From positions 90,581 through 154,580 of the forward strand of contig NZ_LHVO01000027.1 in assembly GCF_001269925.1 (NCBI RefSeq): a stretch of 64,000 nt of DNA. The letters run 5' to 3'. Within the stretch, counting starts at the first letter, position 1. Each line of letters begins with the position of its first letter. Of this stretch, positions 6,937 through 16,381 are shown piece after piece. Under the pieces are notes generated by a model that saw nothing but the letters and a program-made list of their open reading frames with translations, had not been told where the DNA came from and ran no database searches. This DNA is from Pseudomonas sp. MIACH (lineage in GTDB: Bacteria; Pseudomonadota; Gammaproteobacteria; Pseudomonadales; Pseudomonadaceae). Both the position numbers and the translations under genes were made by a program.

Positions 6937-7976
6937 TGAGTGATAAACGGTCTGAGTCTTTGAGGTCGAAGGGCGATATTGGATATGCCCTGGAAGTAAC
7001 AAAAGCGATGCAAGGATTCACAGTTTCAAAAGAGATTTTCCAGATCGGTGATGCTGTCAGAGCCTTGACCGAAAGCATGGGAATATTCAAGCGTAGTGAG
7101 GATTTTCAAAAGATAGGTTCGGTGGCCAAAGCGTTATCTGTCCCAGTCCAGCCTCTTGGTATTGCTGCGAATTCATCTATTGGTTTGGCTATGAAAGCAC
7201 TAAACCAGTCGTCCATAGGACTGACCATGAAAGCACTGAGTCAGTCGCCTATTGGTATTGCTATGAAAGCTGTAAGCCAGATGAACCATGAGCTCAATAT
7301 CTCAAAGTCACTCATAGCTGCGGCGAAAGCGGTTGATTCCATTGGGGTAAATCAAAGGTACATTTCCGAGTTTTTAAATTCGTCGATAAATTCTGAGCTT
7401 TTCGAGTTGATCCGATCTGGGGATATATCAGCTGCTCAGATAGTTTCCGGGTTCGAAGAGGCAGTTGCTGTTGTTGGAGAAATTGATGACTTCTCCAAGG
7501 TGACGCGGCAGGTCAATGACTCTGATGTCCCACAAGAGGTAGTTAAGGCTTTTCAAAATAGTGGGAGCTTAAAAGGGGCGTCCCAGGCGGCGCTGGTGTA
7601 TTTCTTGTGCCTCATGCTGTCGGCATTCACCAAGGATCCGATAGGCTCCATAAATAAAGGTTTCGAACTACAACGGAATCTTTCAGGTCTTTTTACCAGC
7701 GTTGAAACTCCTGCTGACGCTCGTGCAATAGCCCGTCACTTGCCCTCTGGGGCGAATAAAAGCGATTTAATCGGGTTTAGGATCGTCACGGGGTCGGATG
7801 TCTATCTGATGGATGATCCTAGTAGGCAGGCTGAGGCCGTGCTCAAAATCCGGATTGGATCATTGGTGCAGGTGCTTGACTCCACTGACCGGGCCTGGCT
7901 TTACGTATCGGTAGTGATGGATGACGAGCTGTATGAGGGCTGGATTTTGCGGAGTTACACGAAGCGTATTGAGTGA
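6936..7976 (+). CDS. Unknown protein with internal repeats and C-terminal SH3-like domain, coupled to integrase
   Basis: A 346-residue protein I do not recognise. The ATG at 6936 overlaps the integrase stop and has AAGGAG at 6922-6927. The N-terminal 120 residues are helical and include three tandem 12-residue repeats (SSIGLAMKALNQ type, residues 80-115). A hydrophobic stretch ALVYFLCLMLSAF near residue 220 could be one membrane segment. The last 65 residues (IVTGSDVYLMDDPS ... VLDSTDRAWLYVSV ... YEGWILRSYT) look like a bacterial SH3 domain. Base composition is lower in GC than the core genes. Lying between an integrase and a tRNA, it is probably cargo of a mobile element; a phage-defence or toxic role is possible but unproven. 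Confidence 0.7.
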   Translation: MSDKRSESLRSKGDIGYALEVTKAMQGFTVSKEIFQIGDAVRALTESMGIFKRSEDFQKIGSVAKALSVPVQPLGIAANSSIGLAMKALNQSSIGLTMKALSQSPIGIAMKAVSQMNHELNISKSLIAAAKAVDSIGVNQRYISEFLNSSINSELFELIRSGDISAAQIVSGFEEAVAVVGEIDDFSKVTRQVNDSDVPQEVVKAFQNSGSLKGASQAALVYFLCLMLSAFTKDPIGSINKGFELQRNLSGLFTSVETPADARAIARHLPSGANKSDLIGFRIVTGSDVYLMDDPSRQAEAVLKIRIGSLVQVLDSTDRAWLYVSVVMDDELYEGWILRSYTKRIE

Positions 7977-8051
7977 GCGCTTTAGCATGTGTGGACGGTT
8001 TGTGGACGTAAAGCAGATTTTGGCAGTTTTCAGCGTGACTTCTCAACGCTT

Positions 8052-8088
8052 CAAAAACGACGAAAGCCGCGCAATGCGCGGCTTTCGA
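8052..8088 (-). terminator. Rho-independent terminator after the tRNA gene
   Basis: A 12-bp perfect stem (CGAAAGCCGCGC / GCGCGGCTTTCG, 8061-8087) with a 3-base loop is followed, in the leftward direction, by a T-rich run (CGTTTTTGA). It lies directly 3' of the leftward tRNA gene and separates it from the accessory block. Confidence 0.9.
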
Positions 8089-8090
8089 AT

Positions 8091-8167
8091 TGGTGGGCCC
8101 ACACGGACTTGAACCGTGGACCAAAGGATTATGAGTCCTCTGCTCTGACCAACTGAGCTATAGGCCC
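8091..8167 (-). tRNA. tRNA with anticodon CAU, probably tRNA-Ile2
   Basis: A 77-base cloverleaf on the minus strand with encoded CCA. The acceptor stem pairs GGGCCTA with TGGGCCC, and the anticodon loop is CTCATAA. The CAU anticodon could be elongator Met or the minor Ile tRNA whose C34 becomes lysidine through TilS. The variable and T arms (TTTGGTCCACGGTTCAAGTCC) resemble E. coli ileX more than elongator Met, so Ile2 is favoured. The 3' end faces the accessory block, the usual site for integrase-mediated insertion. Confidence 0.93.
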
Positions 8168-8182
8168 TCAGTAGGTCGCGGA

Positions 8183-11100
8183 TTATAACGATGGTTTCTT
8201 CACTGTGCTATCCGAAAAATCCTCAATGCTCCTGCGAAGGAAGGTAGCCGCAAAAAGCTCGGGCGGTAGAGGCAGGCTCACGATGTAGCCCTGCATCTGT
8301 TGGCAGCCTTCTGCGGCAAGGAAGGCTTGCTGTGCCGGGTTCTCCACGCCCTCGGCGATGATGGTGAATTGCATGCTGTGGCCCAAGGCGATGATGGCGC
8401 GCACGATGGCGGCGTCGTGGGGGTCGTCGGGCAGGCCGCGGACGAAGGACTGGTCGATCTTCAGGAAGTCCAGCGGCAACCGTTTGAGGTAGCTGAGGGA
8501 TGAGTAGCCGGTGCCGAAGTCATCAATTGCCAGTTGTACACCCAGGTGTTTGAGCTGGTGCAGCACCTCCAGGGCTTCTTCGGCCTGGCTCATGATGAAG
8601 TTTTCGGTGATCTCCAGTTGCAGGCAGCCGGGTTCGAGGCGGTAATCATGCAACAGCTGTTCGATCCGACCCAGCAAACCGGGGTGGCGCAGTTGCGCGC
8701 CGGCAAGGTTGACCGATAGCGGACCGAAGTTATCGAAGGTGGTCTGCCAGGCGTGCATTTGCAGGCAGGCCTGCTCAAGCACCCAGTCGCCAATCTGCAG
8801 GATCATGCCGTTCTCTTCGGCCAGGGCAATGAAGTGTTCGGGCGATACATCGCCAAAGGTGGGGTGGTGCCAGCGGATCAAGGCTTCGGCGCCGATCAGT
8901 GCTTGCGTTTCCAGGCTCAGTTTTGGTTGGTAATAGAGGCTCAACTCATCACGTTCGATAGCACGCCGCAGTTCGTGCTCCAGGGCCACGCGCTCGTTGG
9001 CCTGGGCTGTCAGGTCGCGGGTGTAGCTTTCGACCCGGTTACGGCCCTTGGCCTTGGAGCGGTACATCGCGGCGTCGGCGTTCTTGACCAGCGTAGCGAC
9101 GTCGGTCCCGTCCTGGGGGTACAGGCTGGTGCCGATGCTGGCACTGATGAAGAACTCGTGTTCGCCGGCCTGGAACGGCGGGGTGAAGCAGGCCAGCAGC
9201 TTATTGGCCAGGTATTCGGCGTCGCTGGCGTGTTGCAGGCCGGGTAGCAGAATGATGAATTCATCGCCGCCCAGGCGCGCGACGGTATCGATGTCACGCA
9301 GTTGTTCCTTGAGGCGTACGGCGATGTCTTTGAGCAGCAGGTCGCCGATCGGGTGGCCAAGGCTGTCGTTGATGTGTTTGAAGCGGTCCAGGTCGAGAAA
9401 CAGCACCGCGCCTTGTTTACCGGTTTCCTGATGACCGTTGAGGGCCGCCTGCAACCGACTTTCAAATAACGTGCGGTTGGGCAGGCCGGTTAGTGGATCG
9501 TGGTGCGCTTGATAGTCGAGGCGTGCCTGGGCGAGCTTGAGACTGGAGATGTCGGCAAACACGGCGACAAAGTGCGTGATCAACTGGTCGCGGTTGCGCA
9601 CGGCGCTGATGGTCAGCCAGCTGGGGTACAACTCGCCGTTCTTGCGGCGGTTGGAGATCTCGCCCTGCCAATGACCTTGGGCTGTCAGTTGGTGCCACAT
9701 GGCGGCATAGAAGGCACTGTCATGCAAGCCGGAGGCGAGCAGGCGCGGGGTCTGGCCAAGGGCTTCGGCTTCGCTGTAGCCGGTGATCTCGCTGAAGGCG
9801 CGGTTTACGGCGCTGATGTTCTGGCGGGTGTCGGTGATCAATACGCCTTCGGCGGTACTCTCGAAGACTGTCGCGGCCTGTTGTAGTTTTTCCTGCATCA
9901 GTTGGCGCTCGGTGATGTCCCGGGCGATGGTGAGCATGCAGGCTTCACCGGCGATTGGCAGTGGGCGGCTGGAGACTTCACACAGCCGAATCTGTCCGTC
10001 GCTGCGGCGTATGTGGCAAATGAAGTCACGCACAAATCCATCCCGATGCATCAATTCCAGCATGTGCTTGCGTTCGTTGAGGTCGACCCAGATGCCCAGG
10101 TCCAGGGTCGACTGGTCGAGGGATGCCGCGCTGTTGAAGCCGGTGATGCGACTGAAACCATCGTTCACTTCAATCAGCAGGCCGTCACGCTGGCGGCTTA
10201 ACAGCAGGCCGTCGGGAGAGGCATGAAAGGCCTTGGCGAATTTCTCTTCGGAGATTTGCAGTTGCTGCTGGGTTTCTTTGAGCTGGGTGATGTCGCGCAC
10301 TACCACGACGATGGCTTCAGTGGTGTCGAGTTGAAACGGTTCGGCGGAAATCAGGCCGGTAAAGGATTGGCCGTTGCTACGCAGAAAAGGCATTTCCAGG
10401 TTTCGGATGCTGGTGGTCTGCACGCGTTGCAACAGGTCCGGGCCGATGCCCGGGATGCCCCAGATATTCAGCGCTGTCGCGGTTTTGCCAATCACCTCTT
10501 CGGCCTTCAGGCCCACTTGATCCTCAAACGCCTTGTTGACCTCCAGCAGGCAACCGTCGGCCAGCCTTGCGATCACTAAAATATCCGGGCATTGCTGGAA
10601 CACCGAGGCAAACTTCTGCTCGGACAACTGCAAGGCTTCCTCGGTGCGCTTGGCCTCGCTGATATCAATCATCAAACCGCGCAGTACGGGCTCATGGCCG
10701 TGTTCGATCAGGCTGACAATATCGCGTACCCACAGGCAACGGCCGTCGGCGGTAATCACCCGGTAATCAACACTGTGGTCGCGGTTGGCGCGGGTTTCGC
10801 GGTAGCAATAGGCTTCGGTGCGGATAAGGTCGGCGGGGTGAATGATGTTGCGCCAGAAGCCCGGAATGAGCCAATGGGCGCGCGGGTAACCGAGCAGATC
10901 CTCGGCATGGGGTGACACATAGCTGTAGGTGAAATCGCTGACGCTGGCTTCCCAGGCGATGGCGGACAGGCTCTCCACCAGGCCGCGATAATGGTATTCG
11001 CTGCTGCGCAATTCCTGTTCGAGGGCGACGCGGCGGGAAATTTCCGAACTCAGCCGGCGATTGATCCGAATAACGACGCCCAATACCGTGCTTAGCAGCA

Positions 11101-11926
11101 GCACGGCGGGCAGCCCGTACATCAGCAGGTCGCTCCAGAAGGTGCGGTTATCGGTGAACCTACCCACCCAGTGTTGCTGAATGGCGTTGGTCTCGGTCGG
11201 GCTGAGGTCGGCAAGGACTTTATCCAGGATACCCACCAGCATTTTGTCGTCTCGTGGCACTCCCATCGCCAATTGATAGCGGTAGGGCGTTTCACCGCTG
11301 ACGTACAGGCCGTCAAGCTTGAGTTCGCGCAGGCTCCAGACGCTGGAAGCCAGGTCGCTGACCACGGCATCCACTTCGCCAGTGGCCAGTGCTTGCAGCG
11401 TGGAGCTGACGTTGGGCAGGGCCACCAGGTTGAGGTCGGGGTGGTGGGTACGCAATAGCTCGTGGGGGGCGTAGTTTTCCACCACGGCGACCTTCAGCCC
11501 GTAAAGGTCCTTGAGATTGCGCGGCCGTGCCCCGCCTTCGTGGGCAAGGATGACCATCGGAAAGTCGATATACGGCCGCGTGAAGGCCAGGTAGTTCTGG
11601 CGTTCCGGGGTCGACATGATACTGGGAACAAGGTCGAGCTGATTGCTGCGCGCCATATCCAGCACAACGCCCCAGCTCGATGGCTCGATCAGCTTTACCC
11701 TGACACCCAGGCGGTCCTGGATCAGGCGTACATAATCTGCCGACAAGCCCAAGTAGCGGCCATCTTCATCACGGTATTCGAACGGTGGCCATGAGGCGTC
11801 CACCCCAAGGCGCAGCTCCTGATGGTCCGCCAGCCAGCTACGCTCATCATCGGTAAGAGTCAACGCGCCAGCCGTTGCGGTCCAGGTCAGCAGCGACAGC
11901 AGTATCACGGTCGGCAATCTGGGCAT
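8183..11926 (-). CDS. rmcA: RmcA-like c-di-GMP enzyme: periplasmic sensor, four PAS domains, GGDEF and EAL
   Basis: 1247 residues. A signal peptide (1-21) is followed by a periplasmic solute-binding-like domain (about 30-262), a membrane helix near 275-292, four PAS domains (about 330-810), a GGDEF domain and an EAL domain. The GGDEF signature is intact (RLGGDEFIILL), as are the EAL core (EALIRW), DDFGTGYSSL and the EGVE glutamate, so both c-di-GMP synthesis and hydrolysis are chemically possible. The P. aeruginosa counterpart (PA0575, RmcA) has nearly the same length and the same position next to rpoD, and acts as a redox- and amino-acid-responsive phosphodiesterase controlling biofilm matrix. 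The gene is monocistronic between the tRNA and rpoD. Confidence 0.9.
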   Translation of the reverse strand: MPRLPTVILLSLLTWTATAGALTLTDDERSWLADHQELRLGVDASWPPFEYRDEDGRYLGLSADYVRLIQDRLGVRVKLIEPSSWGVVLDMARSNQLDLVPSIMSTPERQNYLAFTRPYIDFPMVILAHEGGARPRNLKDLYGLKVAVVENYAPHELLRTHHPDLNLVALPNVSSTLQALATGEVDAVVSDLASSVWSLRELKLDGLYVSGETPYRYQLAMGVPRDDKMLVGILDKVLADLSPTETNAIQQHWVGRFTDNRTFWSDLLMYGLPAVLLLSTVLGVVIRINRRLSSEISRRVALEQELRSSEYHYRGLVESLSAIAWEASVSDFTYSYVSPHAEDLLGYPRAHWLIPGFWRNIIHPADLIRTEAYCYRETRANRDHSVDYRVITADGRCLWVRDIVSLIEHGHEPVLRGLMIDISEAKRTEEALQLSEQKFASVFQQCPDILVIARLADGCLLEVNKAFEDQVGLKAEEVIGKTATALNIWGIPGIGPDLLQRVQTTSIRNLEMPFLRSNGQSFTGLISAEPFQLDTTEAIVVVVRDITQLKETQQQLQISEEKFAKAFHASPDGLLLSRQRDGLLIEVNDGFSRITGFNSAASLDQSTLDLGIWVDLNERKHMLELMHRDGFVRDFICHIRRSDGQIRLCEVSSRPLPIAGEACMLTIARDITERQLMQEKLQQAATVFESTAEGVLITDTRQNISAVNRAFSEITGYSEAEALGQTPRLLASGLHDSAFYAAMWHQLTAQGHWQGEISNRRKNGELYPSWLTISAVRNRDQLITHFVAVFADISSLKLAQARLDYQAHHDPLTGLPNRTLFESRLQAALNGHQETGKQGAVLFLDLDRFKHINDSLGHPIGDLLLKDIAVRLKEQLRDIDTVARLGGDEFIILLPGLQHASDAEYLANKLLACFTPPFQAGEHEFFISASIGTSLYPQDGTDVATLVKNADAAMYRSKAKGRNRVESYTRDLTAQANERVALEHELRRAIERDELSLYYQPKLSLETQALIGAEALIRWHHPTFGDVSPEHFIALAEENGMILQIGDWVLEQACLQMHAWQTTFDNFGPLSVNLAGAQLRHPGLLGRIEQLLHDYRLEPGCLQLEITENFIMSQAEEALEVLHQLKHLGVQLAIDDFGTGYSSLSYLKRLPLDFLKIDQSFVRGLPDDPHDAAIVRAIIALGHSMQFTIIAEGVENPAQQAFLAAEGCQQMQGYIVSLPLPPELFAATFLRRSIEDFSDSTVKKPSL

Positions 11927-12011
11927 AACGGTCTCGTTATGGCACGGGGAATGTTTCGAGTGTAGACGGGCATTGCGGGAGAGGGGATTCGCGCGGGATT
12001 TTATCTGTACA

Positions 12012-12041
12012 AAGCAAAACCCCCGGCCTGGGCCGGGGGTT
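12012..12041 (-). terminator. Terminator of the rpsU-dnaG-rpoD operon
   Basis: An 11-bp stem, AACCCCCGGCC paired with GGCCGGGGGTT (12018-12041), with a TG loop, is followed leftward by GTTTTGC. It lies 7 bases beyond the rpoD stop. Confidence 0.9.
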
Positions 12042-12047
12042 CTGGTG

Positions 12048-13898
12048 TCACTCGTCGAGGAAGGAGCGTAGATGCTCGCTTCGCGTCGGGTGGCGCAACT
12101 TGCGCAACGCCTTGGCTTCGATCTGACGGATCCGCTCGCGGGTCACGTCAAACTGCTTACCGACTTCCTCAAGGGTGTGGTCGGTATTCATGTCGATGCC
12201 GAAACGCATGCGCAGTACCTTGGCTTCACGGGCAGTGAGGCCGGACAGTACGTCGCGGGTCGCTTCTTTAAGGCTCTCAACAGTGGCGACATCGATTGGC
12301 GACTGCATGGTCGAGTCTTCGATGAAGTCACCCAGGTGGGAGTCTTCGTCATCACCGATCGGGGTTTCCATGGAGATCGGCTCTTTAGCGATCTTCAATA
12401 CCTTGCGGATTTTATCCTCAGGCATTTCCATGCGTTCACCCAGCTCTTCCGGGGTCGGTTCGCGACCCATTTCCTGCAACATCTGCCGGGAAATACGGTT
12501 GAGCTTGTTGATGGTCTCGATCATGTGCACCGGAATACGGATGGTGCGGGCCTGGTCGGCGATCGAGCGAGTGATCGCCTGACGGATCCACCAGGTGGCA
12601 TAAGTCGAGAACTTGTAGCCGCGACGGTATTCGAACTTGTCCACAGCCTTCATCAAGCCGATGTTGCCTTCCTGGATCAGATCGAGGAATTGCAGGCCAC
12701 GGTTGGTGTACTTCTTGGCAATGGAGATCACCAGACGCAAGTTCGCTTCAACCATTTCTTTCTTCGCGCGGCGGGCCTTGGCCTCACCGATCGACATGCG
12801 ACGGTTGATGTCCTTGATCTCGGCAATCGTCAGACCGGTTTCGGTCTCAAGTGCAGTCAGCTTCTGCTGGCAACGGATGATATCCGGCTGCAGGCGGCCA
12901 ATGGCTTCAGCGTACTTCGCCTTGCCTTTGGCCAGAGCATCGCTCCAGCTTTCGTCAACTTCGTTGCCCGGGAACTGGCGCAGGAAGTCGGTACGCGGCA
13001 TGCGCGCATCACGGACACAGAGCTGCATGATCGCACGCTCTTGTGCACGCAGACGCTCAAGGGCGCTACGAACGCGTTCAACCAGGCCTTCGAATTGCTT
13101 CGGTACCAGCTTGATCGGCATGAACAGCTCTGCCAGCGCCAGCAGCTCGGCAATTGCCAGCTTGTTGGAGCGACCGTGCTTTTTCAGGGCCTTGCGGGTG
13201 ATTTCCATTTGATCGGAAACCGCACCGAAACGCTGGGCGGCGATGATCGGGTCTGGACCGCTTTCGACTTCGTCTTCGTCATCACTGCTGGCTTCAGCGT
13301 CGTCGTCTTCGGTGTCATCGTCCGCTTTCGCGGCTTTGGCATCGACAGGCGGCGGTACTTCGGCGGCAGGCGGCGCAATACCGTCATCCGGGTCGATATA
13401 ACCGCTCAGGACGTCGGACAGGCGGCCACCTTCGGTGGTGACGCGAGTGTACTCGGAGAGAATGTGGTCAACCGTGCCAGGGAAGTGCGCGATTGCGCCC
13501 ATCACTTCACGGATGCCCTCTTCGATACGCTTGGCGATTTCGATCTCGCCTTCGCGTGTCAGCAACTCGACGGTACCCATTTCACGCATATACATGCGCA
13601 CAGGGTCAGTCGTGCGACCGATGTCGGTCTCCACCGCGGCCAACGCGGCAGCGGCTTCTTCAGCGGCTGCCTCGTCGGTATCGGCGTCGGCCAACATAAG
13701 GGCGTCCGCATCCGGAGCACTCTCGTGTACGGGGATCCCCATGTCATTAATCATGCGGATGATGTCTTCCACCTGCTCAGGATCTGAAATATCCTCAGGC
13801 AGGTGATCGTTGACCTCTGCGTAAGTCAGATACTTCTGCTCACGACCAAGGGTGATCAACTCTTTGATACGAGACTGCTGTTGCGCTTTTCCGGACAT
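12048..13898 (-). CDS. rpoD: RNA polymerase primary sigma factor RpoD (sigma-70)
   Basis: 616 residues, the usual Pseudomonas length. Region 1.1 is N-terminal. The non-conserved region includes an acidic run rich in Asp/Glu around residues 190-216. Region 2 is recognisable by [20 protein letters not shown] and the [19 protein letters not shown] melting helix. Region 4.2 carries the [23 protein letters not shown]. It directs core polymerase to housekeeping promoters. It is the last gene of the macromolecular-synthesis operon rpsU-dnaG-rpoD. In E. coli the dnaG-rpoD gap holds an internal heat-inducible promoter; here the gap is only 67 bases. Confidence 0.98.
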   Translation of the reverse strand: MSGKAQQQSRIKELITLGREQKYLTYAEVNDHLPEDISDPEQVEDIIRMINDMGIPVHESAPDADALMLADADTDEAAAEEAAAALAAVETDIGRTTDPVRMYMREMGTVELLTREGEIEIAKRIEEGIREVMGAIAHFPGTVDHILSEYTRVTTEGGRLSDVLSGYIDPDDGIAPPAAEVPPPVDAKAAKADDDTEDDDAEASSDDEDEVESGPDPIIAAQRFGAVSDQMEITRKALKKHGRSNKLAIAELLALAELFMPIKLVPKQFEGLVERVRSALERLRAQERAIMQLCVRDARMPRTDFLRQFPGNEVDESWSDALAKGKAKYAEAIGRLQPDIIRCQQKLTALETETGLTIAEIKDINRRMSIGEAKARRAKKEMVEANLRLVISIAKKYTNRGLQFLDLIQEGNIGLMKAVDKFEYRRGYKFSTYATWWIRQAITRSIADQARTIRIPVHMIETINKLNRISRQMLQEMGREPTPEELGERMEMPEDKIRKVLKIAKEPISMETPIGDDEDSHLGDFIEDSTMQSPIDVATVESLKEATRDVLSGLTAREAKVLRMRFGIDMNTDHTLEEVGKQFDVTRERIRQIEAKALRKLRHPTRSEHLRSFLDE

Positions 13899-13965
13899 AA
13901 CACCCTATCCACTGAAGGTCTTGGCGGGCAAAAAACAAGCCGAGGATTATACCCGAGCTATGACC

Positions 13966-15936
13966 TCACACGCCAGCTGAGGTCGGGTTTGATGCGGAAA
14001 CATTCTGTTTTAAGAGGTCGCGCATCTGTTTTGCTATCTGAATTTGCTCTTCAGCCGATAATCCCGGCTGCCTCGCTCTCTTGATGAGTTCATCGAGGGT
14101 CTGCGTGTGCTGACCCGCGGATAACCTAGTAATGGTGTCTAAAAACTGTTGTTCAAGGTTGTCGCCGTCAATTAGCCACTCCTTTTCTGCGAGTGCTTTC
14201 AATAAGCGACCTTGTTCCGTGCCATGCCAGCGAGCCATCAACTGAATTGAGTTTAGCTTAGGATTTTTCTGCACGGCCTCGATCAGCGCGATCAGCACCT
14301 GAGCGTAGGTATTGCTCGCGTTGGCAAAATGGTCAGCGCTTTCAACCTTGCCCGCCAATTGCGGATGATGGATAAGGGTGCGCAGGGCAATCAGCGTCGG
14401 CGCTTCTACGGCAACCGGGGTGCGCGGGGCATAGGCCTCATCGCGATCACCGCGCTTGCCATTTTTGTTCCAGGGTTTCTTGTCCCATTTCTTGCCGCCG
14501 GCACCGGGTTTCTTCGGCGTCCATTCCTGTTGGGGCGCGTATGCCTCCTGGGGTTGATGGAAATCGGCGTAGTCCGGCATGGCGTCATAATCCATGCCTG
14601 GGTCGTAGGCAGGCGGCGCGTCCTGCGGTGCGCTGTGCACCAGCTGGCTGACGGCTTCGCCACTCAGTCCTGTGATTTCCTGCAGGCGTTGGCGCATCAA
14701 GGTGCGCAGGTTCGCGCCTGGAACCTTGTCGATCAATGGCGCCGCAAGGGTGGCCATGTGGGCCTTGCCTTCGAGGGAGCGCGGGTCGGCTTCCTCGGTC
14801 AGTTGCTGGAAGAAATAATCCGCCAGTGGCTGCGCGTGTTGATTGATGCGTGCCCGGAATGCGTCGGTGCCTTCGGAGCGCACCAGGGTATCCGGGTCTT
14901 CCCCTTCAGGCAGGAACAGGAAGCGCGCGCGGCGCCCATCCTGCAGGCTCGGCAGCGTGGCTTCGAGTGCGCGCCAGGCGGCGTTGCGGCCGGCCTGGTC
15001 GCCATCGAAACAGAACAGCACGCTGGGCACTACGCGAAACAGGCGCTTCAAATGCTCTTCGCTGGTGGCGGTGCCAAGGGTGGCCACGGCATTGCGCAGA
15101 CCTTGTTGGGCCAGGGCGATAACGTCCATATAGCCTTCAACCACGATGATTTCATCGAGATTTCGATTGTTCTTGCGCGCCTCAAACAGGCCGTACAGCT
15201 CTTGGCCCTTGTGGAATACCGGGGTTTCCGGGGAGTTCAGGTACTTGGGCTTGTCATCCCCCAGCACCCGGCCACCGAAGGCGATGATGCGGCCACGGCT
15301 GTCGCGGATCGGGAACATCACGCGGTCGCGGAAGCGGTCGTAGCGCTTGCCGGTCTCGGCGTTCTCAACCAAAAGGCCGGCGTCGATCATGGCTTTTTGC
15401 TGCAGGGTGTCGCTGCTCAGGTGCTTGTACAGATTGTCCCAGCCTGGCGGGGCGAAGCCGAGACCGAAGTCGCGGGCGATTTCGCCGGTCAGGCCGCGAC
15501 CCTTGAGGTAATCAACGGCGGCCTTGCGCTGCGGATGGCTTTTAAGTGCCTGGCGGTAAAAGTCGGCAGCGGCGGTGAGCAGTGGGTACAGCGGCGAGTC
15601 AGTGGGTTGCCGTGGTTTATGCGGGCGGCCACTTTCTTCGCGGGGGACTTCCATGCCGGCGGCTTTCGCCAGGTCCTCGATAGCCTGGGGGAAATCCAGG
15701 TTGTCGTGATCCATCAGGAAGCCGAGGGCGTTGCCGCCCGCGCCGCAGCCGAAGCAGTAGTAGAACTGCTTGTCGGGGCTGACGCTGAATGACGGGGTCT
15801 TTTCCTTGTGGAACGGGCAGCAGGCTGTGTAGTTTTTGCCGGCTTTCTTCAGTTGCAGGCGCGAGCTGACAACATCGACGATGTCGGTGCGGTTCAGAAG
15901 GTCGTCAATAAAGCTCTGGGGAATCAGCCCGGCCAT
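13966..15936 (-). CDS. dnaG: DNA primase DnaG
   Basis: 656 residues. The N-terminal CHC2 zinc finger is visible at C40, H43, C61 and C64 (CCPFHKEKTPSF ... YYCFGCGAGG). The RNA-polymerase core contains the TOPRIM fold with IIVVEGYMDVIAL and FDGDQAGRNAAW acidic residues that bind metal. A proline- and glycine-rich linker (about 430-510) leads to a C-terminal DnaB-helicase-binding domain. It makes RNA primers for lagging-strand synthesis. It lies between rpsU and rpoD in the MMS operon. Confidence 0.98.
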   Translation of the reverse strand: MAGLIPQSFIDDLLNRTDIVDVVSSRLQLKKAGKNYTACCPFHKEKTPSFSVSPDKQFYYCFGCGAGGNALGFLMDHDNLDFPQAIEDLAKAAGMEVPREESGRPHKPRQPTDSPLYPLLTAAADFYRQALKSHPQRKAAVDYLKGRGLTGEIARDFGLGFAPPGWDNLYKHLSSDTLQQKAMIDAGLLVENAETGKRYDRFRDRVMFPIRDSRGRIIAFGGRVLGDDKPKYLNSPETPVFHKGQELYGLFEARKNNRNLDEIIVVEGYMDVIALAQQGLRNAVATLGTATSEEHLKRLFRVVPSVLFCFDGDQAGRNAAWRALEATLPSLQDGRRARFLFLPEGEDPDTLVRSEGTDAFRARINQHAQPLADYFFQQLTEEADPRSLEGKAHMATLAAPLIDKVPGANLRTLMRQRLQEITGLSGEAVSQLVHSAPQDAPPAYDPGMDYDAMPDYADFHQPQEAYAPQQEWTPKKPGAGGKKWDKKPWNKNGKRGDRDEAYAPRTPVAVEAPTLIALRTLIHHPQLAGKVESADHFANASNTYAQVLIALIEAVQKNPKLNSIQLMARWHGTEQGRLLKALAEKEWLIDGDNLEQQFLDTITRLSAGQHTQTLDELIKRARQPGLSAEEQIQIAKQMRDLLKQNVSASNPTSAGV

Positions 15937-16381
15937 GGCGTTCTCGTCATCACTGCGTGTAAATGAGTGCCCGTGAAGTGCTCAAGCGCACGTGTCGAAT
16001 GGCTCGACCATCAATCGTCTGCTTGGGCTGTCAGGAAGTGTATCTGCCGAACATTCACTGACGTTAATTTCAATCAGCTTTTCGGCGTAGAAATGTTGCC
16101 CGGGAGTCCGGCGTTGGCCAATGGTGGCCTCGGATGCTCATCGGTGGGCACAGCCGATACAGTTGATCGCCTGCTTATAAAATGAGTGTGCTCGTCAGTA
16201 GCCTTGTTAGGCTCGTCAGAAGAGACGTGCACCGCTGGCAAAAGAGCCAGTCCTGACGTTTGAAGCAGTTGTATCAGTCGCGTGTGCGGCGTCAACGATG
16301 AAGCATCAAGCGATATCCGCAAATGCCAACAGCCCGGCTGAGGGCCGGGCTTGGCAGAAGCTTGCTACGAACGTCTGTGTA
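15937..16381. other. dnaG-rpsU intergenic region
   Basis: About 445 bases without a supported gene. In P. aeruginosa, as I recall, a GatB/YqeY-domain gene sits here; no trace of such a protein is readable in any frame. The right end holds the rpsU terminator. The rest may hold an internal dnaG promoter, but I cannot point to convincing hexamers. Confidence 0.55.
16331..16353 (-). terminator. Attenuating terminator after rpsU
   Basis: An 8-bp stem (AGCCCGGC / GCCGGGCT) with a 5-base loop lies about 30 bases past the rpsU stop, with only a weak T-run leftward (GTTGGCATTT). A partial terminator here would give the much higher S21 than primase output known for MMS operons. Confidence 0.65.

Noticed and set aside
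12072..13787. A 571-codon open frame antisense to rpoD
   Set aside because: No recognisable protein content; it mirrors the codon phase of rpoD.
14329..15792. A 487-codon open frame antisense to dnaG
   Set aside because: Same reasoning: a shadow of a long high-GC gene.
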